Part shown: piece by piece, positions 7,420 through 14,979 of the stretch
How positions within the stretch are numbered: the stretch's first letter is position 1
Layout of the letters: each line of letters begins with the position of its first letter
Source: Candidatus Pacearchaeota archaeon
GTDB taxonomy: Archaea; Nanobdellota; Nanobdellia; Pacearchaeales; GW2011-AR1
DNA: 34,226 nucleotides
Assembly (NCBI GenBank): GCA_016181895.1
Contig: JACOYL010000003.1
Span: 1-34,226 of the forward strand
Direction of reading: 5' to 3'
Program-made: the position numbers and the translations under genes
Notes under the pieces: model-generated
The model's database searches: none
Told to the model about the DNA's origin: nothing
The model's input: the letters and a program-made list of their open reading frames with translations, nothing else

Positions 7420-9312
7420 TCACTCCATCGGAGTTCCCGACATTCTTCCTCTTCCTCCTGCTTGTCCTCCTCCGCCTCTCTGTCCTCCGAGTTCTGTCGG
7501 AAGATTTGAAAATCCGCCGCCGAAAGTTTCGTAATTTATCTGCGGCAAGAAAGCCCCGTAGCCTCCGAAATATCCCTGCTGGAATCCGGAAGATTGATTC
7601 CAATAAGGACCTTGTTTCATTCCGTAAATCGGCGAGCCCAAAGCCTCCATTGAAACGCCCATCGGAGATGTCTGCTGAAACTGCCACCAATGCGCAGCCT
7701 CGACGATTTTCCTCGCTTCTTCTCCCTGCTTGCCGAGTTTCTGCATGACTTCCTTGAAATCGACGTTCCCCATTCCCATCGGAAGCTCGACATTGTCCAA
7801 TCCAAAGTTGTCGGAGAGATGAACGTGCCTTACAAGGGGCGCTATTGTCTCCGCTTCTTTTATTATGTCTTTTCCAGTAAAGCCGAATTTTCTCAATTGA
7901 TTTATGTGCCCTACATCCCAGGTAACGCCGATTAATTCCTTTGAGCGTTTTTCAGCGTCGGATTTCGACATTCCCAAGCCGCCTTGCTCTTTTGACTTTG
8001 CGGCTTGTTCAACAAATTTTTCCCTTGATTTTTCAACGACATTTTTCAAATCTTCCGCCCTTGAAAGCCCGCCGCCCGCGGGAGGGTTTTCAATCAAAAC
8101 CAAAGGAGTCGTGTCTTTTTCTTTTCCGTATCCGAATTTTTTGTACGCCTCAAATGCGACGTTTCCGTAACTCTTCGCTGTTTTCTCGAGGGCGTATTCT
8201 TCTGATTTCACAAAAAGTTTTGGCTGTATATGATTTAATCCTTGAGTTAGTTCATATATGGCTTCGGATTGCGCAAGAGGATTAAAATATTTAGTTGGAT
8301 CAACTTCCTCTCCTTTTATCCCCAAAGTTTTAGAATATCTCTCTGCAAATGCTTTCAATATCTCTTTTTCCCTGTCGTCTCCGTATTTGTATCCCCTGTC
8401 AAAAAGCCCGTCCGCGCTTTTCTTTGCTTCTCTTAAATATGCTTCCGCAGAACGTATTTGTTTTATGTACTGTTTTTCTTCCGGCAACAAATCATCTTCT
8501 TTTATTTTTTTGGTTTTAAACTGAAGATACCTGCCGATAACTGTGGGATGAACATCTTTCATAATTTCCACCGCCCTTTGTCTGTTAAATTCAACCTGGT
8601 CGATTGAAGTGCTCCATTCATTGCTGTTCATAATTCTCAATTGGTCTTCTGCTTTATAGATTTCTTTTTGCACGGGTTCTTTTTCTATTCCGCTCGGCGC
8701 ATAATGTTCAATTTTCCTAACCTGATTTATCTGCCCTGTTTCCTGATTGACGACAGGCATCATGACCGTTTCTATTTCCCCTTTTTCGTTTCTTTCCCAA
8801 ACAGGTCCCGGAAGCTGGTTTGAAGTGTGAAAGGTTACAGGAATGTTTCCCTCTGGATTTATTTGATGGCTCCTTTCCAACGCCTGCAGAAGTTTTCTTT
8901 CAACCATTTTTCTTCTTTCCTCGTCGAACTGTCTTCCCTCTACAACTCCGGAAGCGTCTGTGATAGGTCCGTGAACCGTTACCTCAACTCCTGTCAATTT
9001 GCTCAATCTCCTTATTTCGTCCCAATGCTGTTTTGGAATTGCTTCAATCGGAGCCCCAAGGTCAATTGCGGAAAGCTCGATGACTTTTTCTCCCGGAGCG
9101 ATTTTCTCAGAGACTTCTTTCAAGATGTTCGCCGTTCTAGGATCCGTAGAAACCCCGAGCCTGCTTCCGTAAGTCTCTCCTGTTTTTACAAGAGGCGCAT
9201 GATATCCTGTGAAAACAGGCCCGTATCCGGAATCCAAAGAAGAATATCCTCCCTGATAAATGTCCGCGATGTGGTAGTTCGGCAAAACCGTGTCTGAATT
9301 TTCTTTTTCCAT
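7420..9312 (-). CDS. Xylose-isomerase-like TIM-barrel protein with low-complexity tail
   Basis: A 630-residue protein resembling the AP-endonuclease-2/xylose-isomerase TIM-barrel superfamily (endonuclease IV, sugar epimerases). The conserved metal-site elements appear in order: VTVHGP (H114), FHTSNQ (H162), LIENPP (E408), WDVGH (D466, H469), RHVHLSD (H496/H498, D501), and a late ME (E556). A long helical insert separates the second and third motifs (about 170-400), making it roughly twice the usual family size. From about residue 560 the chain is Gly/Gln/Tyr/Asn-rich and probably disordered. It could be a sugar-phosphate isomerase/epimerase or a DNA-repair nuclease; the sequence does not decide. 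Upstream are a TATA-like element at about 9346-9360 and a GAAGTGA ribosome-binding sequence just before the ATG, so this gene has a real leader. Confidence 0.8.
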   Translation of the reverse strand: MEKENSDTVLPNYHIADIYQGGYSSLDSGYGPVFTGYHAPLVKTGETYGSRLGVSTDPRTANILKEVSEKIAPGEKVIELSAIDLGAPIEAIPKQHWDEIRRLSKLTGVEVTVHGPITDASGVVEGRQFDEERRKMVERKLLQALERSHQINPEGNIPVTFHTSNQLPGPVWERNEKGEIETVMMPVVNQETGQINQVRKIEHYAPSGIEKEPVQKEIYKAEDQLRIMNSNEWSTSIDQVEFNRQRAVEIMKDVHPTVIGRYLQFKTKKIKEDDLLPEEKQYIKQIRSAEAYLREAKKSADGLFDRGYKYGDDREKEILKAFAERYSKTLGIKGEEVDPTKYFNPLAQSEAIYELTQGLNHIQPKLFVKSEEYALEKTAKSYGNVAFEAYKKFGYGKEKDTTPLVLIENPPAGGGLSRAEDLKNVVEKSREKFVEQAAKSKEQGGLGMSKSDAEKRSKELIGVTWDVGHINQLRKFGFTGKDIIKEAETIAPLVRHVHLSDNFGLDNVELPMGMGNVDFKEVMQKLGKQGEEARKIVEAAHWWQFQQTSPMGVSMEALGSPIYGMKQGPYWNQSSGFQQGYFGGYGAFLPQINYETFGGGFSNLPTELGGQRGGGGQAGGRGRMSGTPME

Positions 9313-9495
9313 TTCACTTCTTTTGTATTGTTAATGTTTAATATTTCTTTATTTATATATTCTGTTATCTTGGATTTTTGTTTCCAAATATTTCGGCAAT
9401 TTTTTATAATGAATCTTCATCAAATTATGTCTTATTTCATCGTGTTTTCAATAATTTTATTTTTCTTAACATCGCATTGCTTACTAAATTTTATT

Positions 9496-10035
9496 TTAAT
9501 ATTGCCCCTTTTCCAAATATTTTTTTTCAGGGGGTTCCTCGATTGATTTTTGTCCTTCTGTCTGCCATCTCTCTTCTCTTTCGTCTGTTTTCCATTCGCT
9601 TCTGACTTTCTGTCTTGCTGTCCTGTTTTCATCTTCTTTTTGTTTTTCAGAATAAGCTGTTTTTTCGCTGTATTTGAAAGTGTCCCTTTTTCTTTCGGCA
9701 GTAGGAGTTGCAAGATACTCTGATTTGTTATCACTGTATTTTATTCCCTTTTCCTCTTCATTTCCTCTCGGCTGAAATCTTACATTGGCAAGTTGCTGTT
9801 CCAGCTCCGGATTTTGCGCAACCGCAACTCTCTCAAGAACAGGGGCCCTCCTTGTAGGTTGCAAAAATTCCCGAAATCCAAAGTCGCTTATTTCCTCTTC
9901 TGTTTCCAAAATCTCTTCCTCGAGATTTTTTTCCTCCAAGGGAATTTTTATTTTCTTTAAATCAACTTTGTGCTTCTCGGCTTTTTTCTCAATCTTTCTC
10001 TTCTTCTTTTTCACTTCTTTTCTTCCTTTTTTCAT
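9496..10035 (-). CDS. Highly charged, probably disordered/coiled-coil protein
   Basis: A 179-residue protein dominated by Lys, Glu, Arg and Gln. Residues 1-50 form a Lys/Glu-rich coiled-coil-like stretch. A more ordered piece follows (ISDFGFREFLQPTRRAPVLE), and the C-terminal half is polar with scattered Tyr and Trp. No membrane segment or catalytic motif is seen. It is read in the same direction as the TIM-barrel and 507-residue genes around it and shares a divergent promoter region with the small gene at 10086. No family recognised; a scaffold or adaptor for its neighbours is possible. Confidence 0.65.
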   Translation of the reverse strand: MKKGRKEVKKKKRKIEKKAEKHKVDLKKIKIPLEEKNLEEEILETEEEISDFGFREFLQPTRRAPVLERVAVAQNPELEQQLANVRFQPRGNEEEKGIKYSDNKSEYLATPTAERKRDTFKYSEKTAYSEKQKEDENRTARQKVRSEWKTDEREERWQTEGQKSIEEPPEKKYLEKGQY

Positions 10036-10043
10036 GATTTACA

Positions 10044-10065
10044 AAGGATATAAATCTATATAAAT
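10044..10065. promoter_or_regulatory. Divergent TATA region
   Basis: Overlapping TATA-like sequences (GATATAAATC and CTATATAAATTTA) sit between the - strand gene starting at 10035 and the + strand gene starting at 10086. The spacing to the + strand ATG is about 28 nt. A GGAG at 10074-10077 may also serve the + strand gene as a weak ribosome-binding site. Confidence 0.5.
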
Positions 10066-10085
10066 TTATTTTCGGAGAATTATGT

Positions 10086-10358
10086 ATGGGAATAGAAAAA
10101 TTAACAAATGATATAAGAAAATTATTATCAAGTAAAAAAGCGTTTAATCATGAGGAATTTCTTAGCCTGGTTCGTCGTGCAGGATATAGAACAATAATTA
10201 ATGGAGATGAACATTTGGAATTTTATAGGGGTAATGAAGCATTAACTAATGAAGACGGTGTTGCAATCACGTTGTCAAATTCAAATAAAAAAATGGATTC
10301 TCTTGGAAAATACCGAAGGATATTGGGATTTATCCTCGATGAAATCGAGGAATATTAA
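10086..10358 (+). CDS. Hypothetical protein, 90 aa
   Basis: A small soluble protein with an N-terminal helix pair (GIEKLTNDIRKLLSSKK, then HEEFLSLVRRAGYRT), a beta-like middle (IINGDEHLEFYRGNE), and an acidic C-terminal helix ending EIEEY. The helix-then-strand order is loosely reminiscent of HicA-like folds, but the HicA core His motif is absent, so I do not assign it. It ends one base before the stop of the convergent 507-residue gene. Confidence 0.65.
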   Translation: MGIEKLTNDIRKLLSSKKAFNHEEFLSLVRRAGYRTIINGDEHLEFYRGNEALTNEDGVAITLSNSNKKMDSLGKYRRILGFILDEIEEY

Positions 10359-11882
10359 TCAGCCGTAATTCGGCATTCCGTGATTTTTCTTGTAAATGTC
10401 GAAGATGTCAAATGCGGCGTCGATTGAATTCTTTTTCGTAAATTCCCTTAGTTGCGTTTTTTCAACCCAGCTTTCCGGCTTGATGAATTTTATTTCCTTT
10501 TTTTCCTTTGATTTCTCCGAATCCGACACGGCGGAAAATCCGAATAATTTTTTCAACTTTGTTCCAAAAGGTTGTCCTTGCAAGGATTTTCTTTCCTCGC
10601 CCGACGTGTTGTAAAATCCGGCAATAGCCAAAATGGGATTGACTTCTTCCGTCCATTTCTCTTCCTTTTTCTCGTCTTTTGTTTTTTCCTCCAAAAAGAA
10701 ATTTATTTCCTCCTGCAATTGTCCAAGGCTTTCCGTCGTCGCCCCCTCAATCAAATTCAAAACATCTCCCATGTCTGATTTGTCCATTTCCTGCTTGAAC
10801 ATGTCAAGTTCGTCCTGGTTTAACGCATATCCGCTGAATGTGACGTCCGCCCTGCCTCCGAAAACATAATGTGATTGCTGTCCCGCCCTCTGCGGAATCC
10901 CTCGAAATTTGAATTCGACAAGAACGCACGAATAATAATCCCTTGGGAATTTCATGTTTTGCAAATCAGTCGGAAGTTCTCCCGCCATCGACGTTTCCTT
11001 TACATTGAGTTTCATTTTTCCCAGCAAAGTCAGTTCAAGCAAAATTGTGTTAAAGCTTTTTATCAGCGCAACGTCCTTGCTCATGTCGCTCATTTCAAGC
11101 TGCTGCGCCGCTTTCAAATAAGGCTTTGCCCAGCGCGAATAAAGTTTCAATGAATTTACCTGGCTTCTCAAATAAGTTTTTTCCAATTCGTATCTTTTTC
11201 TCAATTCTTTTTCCGATTGTTCAAGCCAGACGTTGAATTCCTGGATTCTCGGCTTCAGAATTCTTTTCACGACGTCGTTCAAGTCCATTTTGTCGACGTC
11301 TTTCTCGTTTTCCGCGGCAAGGAAAGCGTGAATCAAAGTCTGAAATCCTCCTTGGAAACTCATGGCTTTCACGCTTGAATTTCCCTTGTTGATATCCACG
11401 CGGTCCATCCAGATTTGCTTCAATGAAAGTCTTGCCGCCAATGCCTTGTCCTTGTCTTCCAGTTTCAAATTGTCGTAATGTTCCAATCTTATCCTGAATT
11501 CCTTCAAGTCGTAAATGATGTTCAAAACGCTTCTCAAGACAGTGTTAACGTCGCCCAAAATCTTGGCGCCTTGTTGCTGCATTATCGTCGCCCTTTGTCC
11601 GAGCTCTGCAAAGTGTCCGCTTCCGGGAGACGAGGCAAAATTATCTGTGATTTTTTCCGGAGGAAATCCGCGATTTTCCATGAAATCAATAATCCAGAAA
11701 TAAACCGGTTCCAATGTTTCGGAAGTGGAATCGTATATCAATTTGTGCTCTGCAAGCGATTTCGGTCTTACCTCGTCCGCGGGAATTTTGTCAATCGTTC
11801 CGTACTTTGCCAGAAGTTCAATTCCGTTTTCAGCATACAACCAGGGATTTATTTTTCCAAAAACATGCTTCGCCGTTGCCAT
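10359..11882 (-). CDS. Hypothetical protein, 507 aa
   Basis: A large soluble protein that I cannot assign. It is mostly helical, with a long Lys/Glu/Arg-rich coiled-coil-like region around residues 215-260. A more beta-rich section follows (about 310-370), containing FPRDYYSCVLVEFKFRGIPQ and a Gly/Phe-rich YVFGGRADVTFSG. The C-terminus is charged (about 400-500). No signal peptide, membrane helix, Walker or nuclease motif is visible. The ATG is supported by a TATA-like GAGATTTAAAAAATG (+ strand view, 11900-11914), so it is leaderless. Its neighbours (charged coiled-coil protein, TIM barrel, small membrane protein) are equally unrecognised. Confidence 0.8.
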   Translation of the reverse strand: MATAKHVFGKINPWLYAENGIELLAKYGTIDKIPADEVRPKSLAEHKLIYDSTSETLEPVYFWIIDFMENRGFPPEKITDNFASSPGSGHFAELGQRATIMQQQGAKILGDVNTVLRSVLNIIYDLKEFRIRLEHYDNLKLEDKDKALAARLSLKQIWMDRVDINKGNSSVKAMSFQGGFQTLIHAFLAAENEKDVDKMDLNDVVKRILKPRIQEFNVWLEQSEKELRKRYELEKTYLRSQVNSLKLYSRWAKPYLKAAQQLEMSDMSKDVALIKSFNTILLELTLLGKMKLNVKETSMAGELPTDLQNMKFPRDYYSCVLVEFKFRGIPQRAGQQSHYVFGGRADVTFSGYALNQDELDMFKQEMDKSDMGDVLNLIEGATTESLGQLQEEINFFLEEKTKDEKKEEKWTEEVNPILAIAGFYNTSGEERKSLQGQPFGTKLKKLFGFSAVSDSEKSKEKKEIKFIKPESWVEKTQLREFTKKNSIDAAFDIFDIYKKNHGMPNYG

Positions 11883-12109
11883 ATTTGCTTGAAGAAACCG
11901 AGATTTAAAAAATGTTTGTAGTGTTTTGTTCCCTAATTCGCAACTCTACTCGTTGTGAATTTAGCAAATTTGTCTCGCAAAGTTGCTCACACCCACCCTA
12001 AAAAGCAAAATGTTAACCCACAATCCAACTTTATTATAATTTTTAACAAAGGGTTTCGCATTAATAATTTTTATATCAAATGCAAGTTGCGAAAGCAACG
12101 AGAGCGTAT
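11883..12109. other. Non-coding gap with small hairpins
   Basis: No convincing ORF. It holds the 507-residue gene's TATA box (11900-11914). An 8-bp imperfect hairpin TTCGCAAC/GTTGTGAA lies at 11937-11959. A 5-bp stem GTTGC/GCAAC at 12086-12099 with a GAAA tetraloop (TTTC on the other strand) sits just past the stop of the - strand gene ending at 12110. GCAAC/GTTGC motifs recur through the gap. The last hairpin could mark the 3' end of that - strand gene. Confidence 0.4.
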
Positions 12110-12322
12110 CTATTTTCTTTTCTTCAGAAGCCTGTCAATCTTTTGCTCAATTACTTCAAGCCGTTTCATTCTTTTTCTTTCAAGAACAAAAAGAACAGTC
12201 ACATAAACAACCCACAATGCCGTGAAGATTCCGAGCCCCTTTATCCAAAGATTAATCTGGCTTATTTGCGTCGCCAATTCAGGAACAAGTTCTTCAATCG
12301 TCAAATCTCCCGTAATCGCCAT
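12110..12322 (-). CDS. Small single-span membrane protein with C-terminal coiled coil
   Basis: A 70-residue protein. The ATG at 12322 is preferred because a TATA-like ATATTTATAAAATAG is centred about 23 nt before it; an in-frame start five codons upstream would overlap that element. Layout: a short acidic N-terminus (MAITGDLTIEELVPE), a hydrophobic span (LWIKGLGIFTALWVVYVTVL), then a basic helical tail with Leu/Ile heptads (MKRLEVIEQKIDRLLKKRK). It is likely an inner-membrane adaptor or oligomerising protein. It is divergent from the coiled-coil gene at 12391. Stop is TAG. Confidence 0.75.
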   Translation of the reverse strand: MAITGDLTIEELVPELATQISQINLWIKGLGIFTALWVVYVTVLFVLERKRMKRLEVIEQKIDRLLKKRK

Positions 12323-12390
12323 GAAATTACAAATCAAACTATTTTATAAATATTGACAAATCTTAAAAACAACAACTTCCATTGTTTCTC

Positions 12391-12744
12391 ATGGGATTTT
12401 TCGGTTTCGGAAAAAAAGACAGGATTATTGACTTGTCTGAAAAATACAGAAGGCAGAGAGAAAAACAGGCAATAAACAATTCAAAAACGCAGCCAACAAA
12501 AATTGAAACAAAATCTCCTGCAACTTCCGGTATGTTCGGCATGTTTGATTCCCAAAATATTACAAATCAACCCGCTCCAGCTTCAAATGAAATTTCTTCA
12601 GAGGAAAGCCCCGAGGAAAAAAGAAAAAGATTCATGAAAAAATTTTCCGAAATGACGGAAAGGCTTGATACAATGTCGACAAGCTTGTATCATTTGTCTC
12701 AGAGAGTGGAGCTTCTTGAGAAGAAATTGAATTTGGGGCATTAA
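12391..12744 (+). CDS. Small protein with C-terminal coiled coil
   Basis: A 117-residue soluble protein from the ATG at 12391 (an in-frame TTG three codons earlier is less likely). The N-terminus MGFFGFGKKD is followed by a basic helix (DLSEKYRRQREKQ), then a polar, probably disordered Ser/Thr/Pro/Asn linker, then a C-terminal coiled coil with Leu/Met heptads (MTERLDTMSTSLYHLSQRV...LEKKL). The short Gly/Phe N-terminus could be a membrane- or partner-docking peptide. The divergent neighbour also ends in a coiled coil, so an interaction is possible but unproven. Confidence 0.75.
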   Translation: MGFFGFGKKDRIIDLSEKYRRQREKQAINNSKTQPTKIETKSPATSGMFGMFDSQNITNQPAPASNEISSEESPEEKRKRFMKKFSEMTERLDTMSTSLYHLSQRVELLEKKLNLGH

Positions 12745-12798
12745 AAATATTTTAAATATTTTAACAACCTTTATAAATAAACATTTAGCTGAATTGAT

Positions 12799-13080
12799 AT
12801 GGGAAATGGATATTCTGAAATGAAGATTAGAAATAAAAAAGACGAATTTTTTTTAATCAGAGAAGGGGTTAGGATAGCAGGGCAAAGAGGATTGGAAATA
12901 AAATTTGGAGATGAGGTTCTTGTTCCAAGAAATCCGAGGGGAATTTTGAATCTGCCATTTTATGAAGAAAGTGTTGATGTCAGACCTCTGATAGCGTTAG
13001 CTGGAGAAGAGCACCAGGAAATATTTGAAAGATACATTAACAACAGCGAATTGCTCAACGTTCCGGGTTATACCGCCTAA
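12799..13080 (+). CDS. Hypothetical protein, 93 aa
   Basis: A small soluble protein with strand-rich segments (EFFLIREGVRIAG, LEIKFGDEVLVPRNPRG) and an acidic helical C-terminus. A TATA-like CCTTTATAAATAAA lies about 26 nt before the ATG. The last 26 bases overlap, tail to tail, with the HicA-like membrane gene on the other strand. No family recognised. Confidence 0.65.
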   Translation: MGNGYSEMKIRNKKDEFFLIREGVRIAGQRGLEIKFGDEVLVPRNPRGILNLPFYEESVDVRPLIALAGEEHQEIFERYINNSELLNVPGYTA

Positions 13081-13462
13081 AATTTGATTCTCCGCTTAGC
13101 AAAGCCTTTTTTATACTGTGGTATGTTCCTGAAGAAATATCTCGGTGATGCGGAATCACCGTTATGGGATTTCCGTTCTCATCTAAAACCTCATAGCCCT
13201 CTCTGGCAACTTTTAAATCAAAACCCATATCTTCTGCAATATTTTTCAATTCCCTGGAGTTTAACATTCTCGCTCTTCTCAATCTTTCCAATCCAGATAT
13301 AACCAAAGCAATTCCGCCGACAACAAAACCCAATCCGAGAATTATTTTGACGCTGTTGACAATTCCAGTATTAATAACCGCCCCCGTAATTGAACTTGGA
13401 AATGAAATAAACAACATCCCGACAATTATCAAAACATATCCCAAAAATTTTCCTCTATTCAT
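13055..13462 (-). CDS. Membrane-tethered HicA-like protein
   Basis: A 135-residue protein from the ATG at 13462. Two hydrophobic spans (about 6-23 and 36-57) flank a short loop SSITGAVINTG. A basic stretch (LERLRRARM) follows, then a soluble domain (67-131) resembling HicA/YcfA: NSRELKNIAEDMGFDL at its start and the core ITVIPHHRDISSGTYHSIKK at 100-119, which matches the family's PHH/x-x-x-x-x-GT-x-x-x-I core. HicA toxins are mRNA interferases with a dsRBD-like fold and a catalytic His usually in a GSHH/GSHR-type turn. That turn here reads EGYEVLDENGN without His, so nuclease activity is doubtful. No HicB partner adjoins it. Confidence 0.7.
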   Translation of the reverse strand: MNRGKFLGYVLIIVGMLFISFPSSITGAVINTGIVNSVKIILGLGFVVGGIALVISGLERLRRARMLNSRELKNIAEDMGFDLKVAREGYEVLDENGNPITVIPHHRDISSGTYHSIKKALLSGESNFRRYNPER

Positions 13463-13466
13463 ATAT

Positions 13467-13476
13467 TTTATAAATT
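13467..13476. promoter_or_regulatory. TATA box for gltX in a divergent promoter
   Basis: TTTTATAAAT is centred about 25 nt before the gltX ATG at 13496 (leaderless geometry). The divergent gene starting at 13462 would use an AT-rich element around 13481-13494, so the two promoters interleave within 33 bases. Confidence 0.55.
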
Positions 13477-13495
13477 GCAATTGTTTAATAATTTA

Positions 13496-14710
13496 ATGGC
13501 TTTGAAAAATTTTGAAAAACTCGCTCTTGCTTATGCTTTGAAAAACGCGCTTTCTCACGACGGAAAATGCCAGCAATCCTCTGTTTTGTCTGCCTTGTTC
13601 AACGAAGGCTTGAAAAAAAACGAAGTTGGAAAACATGCAAAAACAATTTCTGAAATCGTAAGAGATGTTAATTCCCTGAATATTGAGGAACAGGAAAAAG
13701 AATTTGAAAATCTTAAGTCATTGATTTCCGAGAGGGAAGGGAGGGAAGGGCTTTCTGAACTGCCGAATGTTCCTAAGACAGGAGTGATAATGCGCTTCGC
13801 GCCCTCTGCTTCGGGACCTTTGCATGTGGGGCACGCGATGACGGCTTCTCTGTCTTTCCTGTATGTTCGGAAATACGGCGGGAAATTTTACATAAGAATC
13901 GAGGACACGAATCCAGAGAACATTTATCCTCCCGCATACAAGATGATTGAAAACGAGGCAGGATGGCTTTTCAGCAACGAACCGGAAGTTTTAATACAAT
14001 CTTACAGGATGGAAATTTATTACGATTACATTAAGAAATTGCTGAAGAAAAATGCGGTTTACGTCTGCACTTGTTCTTCCGAATTTTTTGAAAAATATGC
14101 CGAGCAAATGAAGAATTGCCCTTGCAGGAATTTGAAATCCGATGATAATTTGGAAAGATGGAACAAAATGCTTTCCAAAAACGGATTCAAGCCCGGCGAG
14201 GCTGTTTTAAGATTCAAGTCTCCAAAAGGAATGAAGGAAAAAAATCCCGCATTCAGGGATTTTCCCCTCGCGAGAATAAATCTCACCCCTCATATTTTGC
14301 AAAAAGACAAATACAGGGTCTGGCCTTTGATGAATCTTGCGGTTGCCGTTGATGACGTCGAATTGGGAATCACGCATGCAATTCGTGGAAAAGACCACAT
14401 TGACAATGCAAGAAAACAGGAAATGATTCACAAGTCCTTGGAAAAAAAATCTCCGTGGACTGGATTTCTTGGAAGATTTAATTTCAAGGACATGGATCTT
14501 TCAACAACAAAAATGAGAATCGCTATTGAGGACGGGAAATATTCCGGCTGGGATGATTCTCGGCTCCCGACAATCGCCGCCTTGAAAAAAAAAGGCTACA
14601 ATCCTCAGGCATTTTGGAAATTCGCGGAGCAAATCGGCTTGTCTGAGAAAGACAAGACGATGGACAAAAAAGATTTTTTTCTCTTGCTGGATAATTTCAA
14701 TAAAATCTAA
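13496..14710 (+). CDS. gltX: Glutamyl-tRNA synthetase, lacking C-terminal domain
   Basis: A class I archaeal-type GluRS, charging tRNA-Glu (and, in archaea lacking GlnRS, tRNA-Gln for later amidation). Seen: HVGH signature at 110-113 preceded by FAPSASGPL; the IRIEDTNPE block; a CTC...CPC zinc site at 191-210; VDDVELGITHAIRGKDH; and the KMSKS-equivalent DLSTTKM near 334-340, followed by the GWDD-x-RLPT segment. Archaeal enzymes are usually about 550-570 residues, with a C-terminal beta-barrel anticodon-binding region. This one stops at 404, right after LLLDNFNKI, where the catalytic/helical part normally ends. The next 269 bases show no continuation in any frame. The ATG at 13496 is chosen from its TATA spacing. 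Confidence 0.9.
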   Translation: MALKNFEKLALAYALKNALSHDGKCQQSSVLSALFNEGLKKNEVGKHAKTISEIVRDVNSLNIEEQEKEFENLKSLISEREGREGLSELPNVPKTGVIMRFAPSASGPLHVGHAMTASLSFLYVRKYGGKFYIRIEDTNPENIYPPAYKMIENEAGWLFSNEPEVLIQSYRMEIYYDYIKKLLKKNAVYVCTCSSEFFEKYAEQMKNCPCRNLKSDDNLERWNKMLSKNGFKPGEAVLRFKSPKGMKEKNPAFRDFPLARINLTPHILQKDKYRVWPLMNLAVAVDDVELGITHAIRGKDHIDNARKQEMIHKSLEKKSPWTGFLGRFNFKDMDLSTTKMRIAIEDGKYSGWDDSRLPTIAALKKKGYNPQAFWKFAEQIGLSEKDKTMDKKDFFLLLDNFNKI

Positions 14711-14979
14711 TTACGAAATTTGTTTAATAAGTGGTACCTGTTTAAATTCACGATTCCGGTTAAATTTGGCTCACCTTCGGCTCACGATTAATAATGATGA
14801 TAATTATAAATCCGCGGTTTTCATTTAACAATTTACCTTAATGCGAACGAGTTTGCGAGTGAGCCAATTTTATCTTGTTTAATAAGTCAAATCAATTAAG
14901 GATTTTTTAAACAAAATTCATCACAAAAACCTTTTTAAAGGATATTTCATTATATTGATTATTCAATAAAAGAGGCAAA
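14711..14979. repeat. Non-coding gap with direct and inverted repeats
   Basis: No coding continuation of gltX is visible. An exact 13-bp direct repeat TTGTTTAATAAGT lies at 14720-14732 and 14875-14887. A 9-bp inverted pair TTGGCTCAC (14766-14774)/GTGAGCCAA (14859-14867) lies between them and could close a stem around a loop of about 84 nt. CCTTTTTAAAGG at about 14930-14942 is the TATA-like element of the pilin gene. Confidence 0.5.

Noticed and set aside
10086-10358. HicA toxin assignment for the 90-residue protein
   Set aside because: Helix order is vaguely similar, but there is no PHH/x5/GT core, so the call was not supported.
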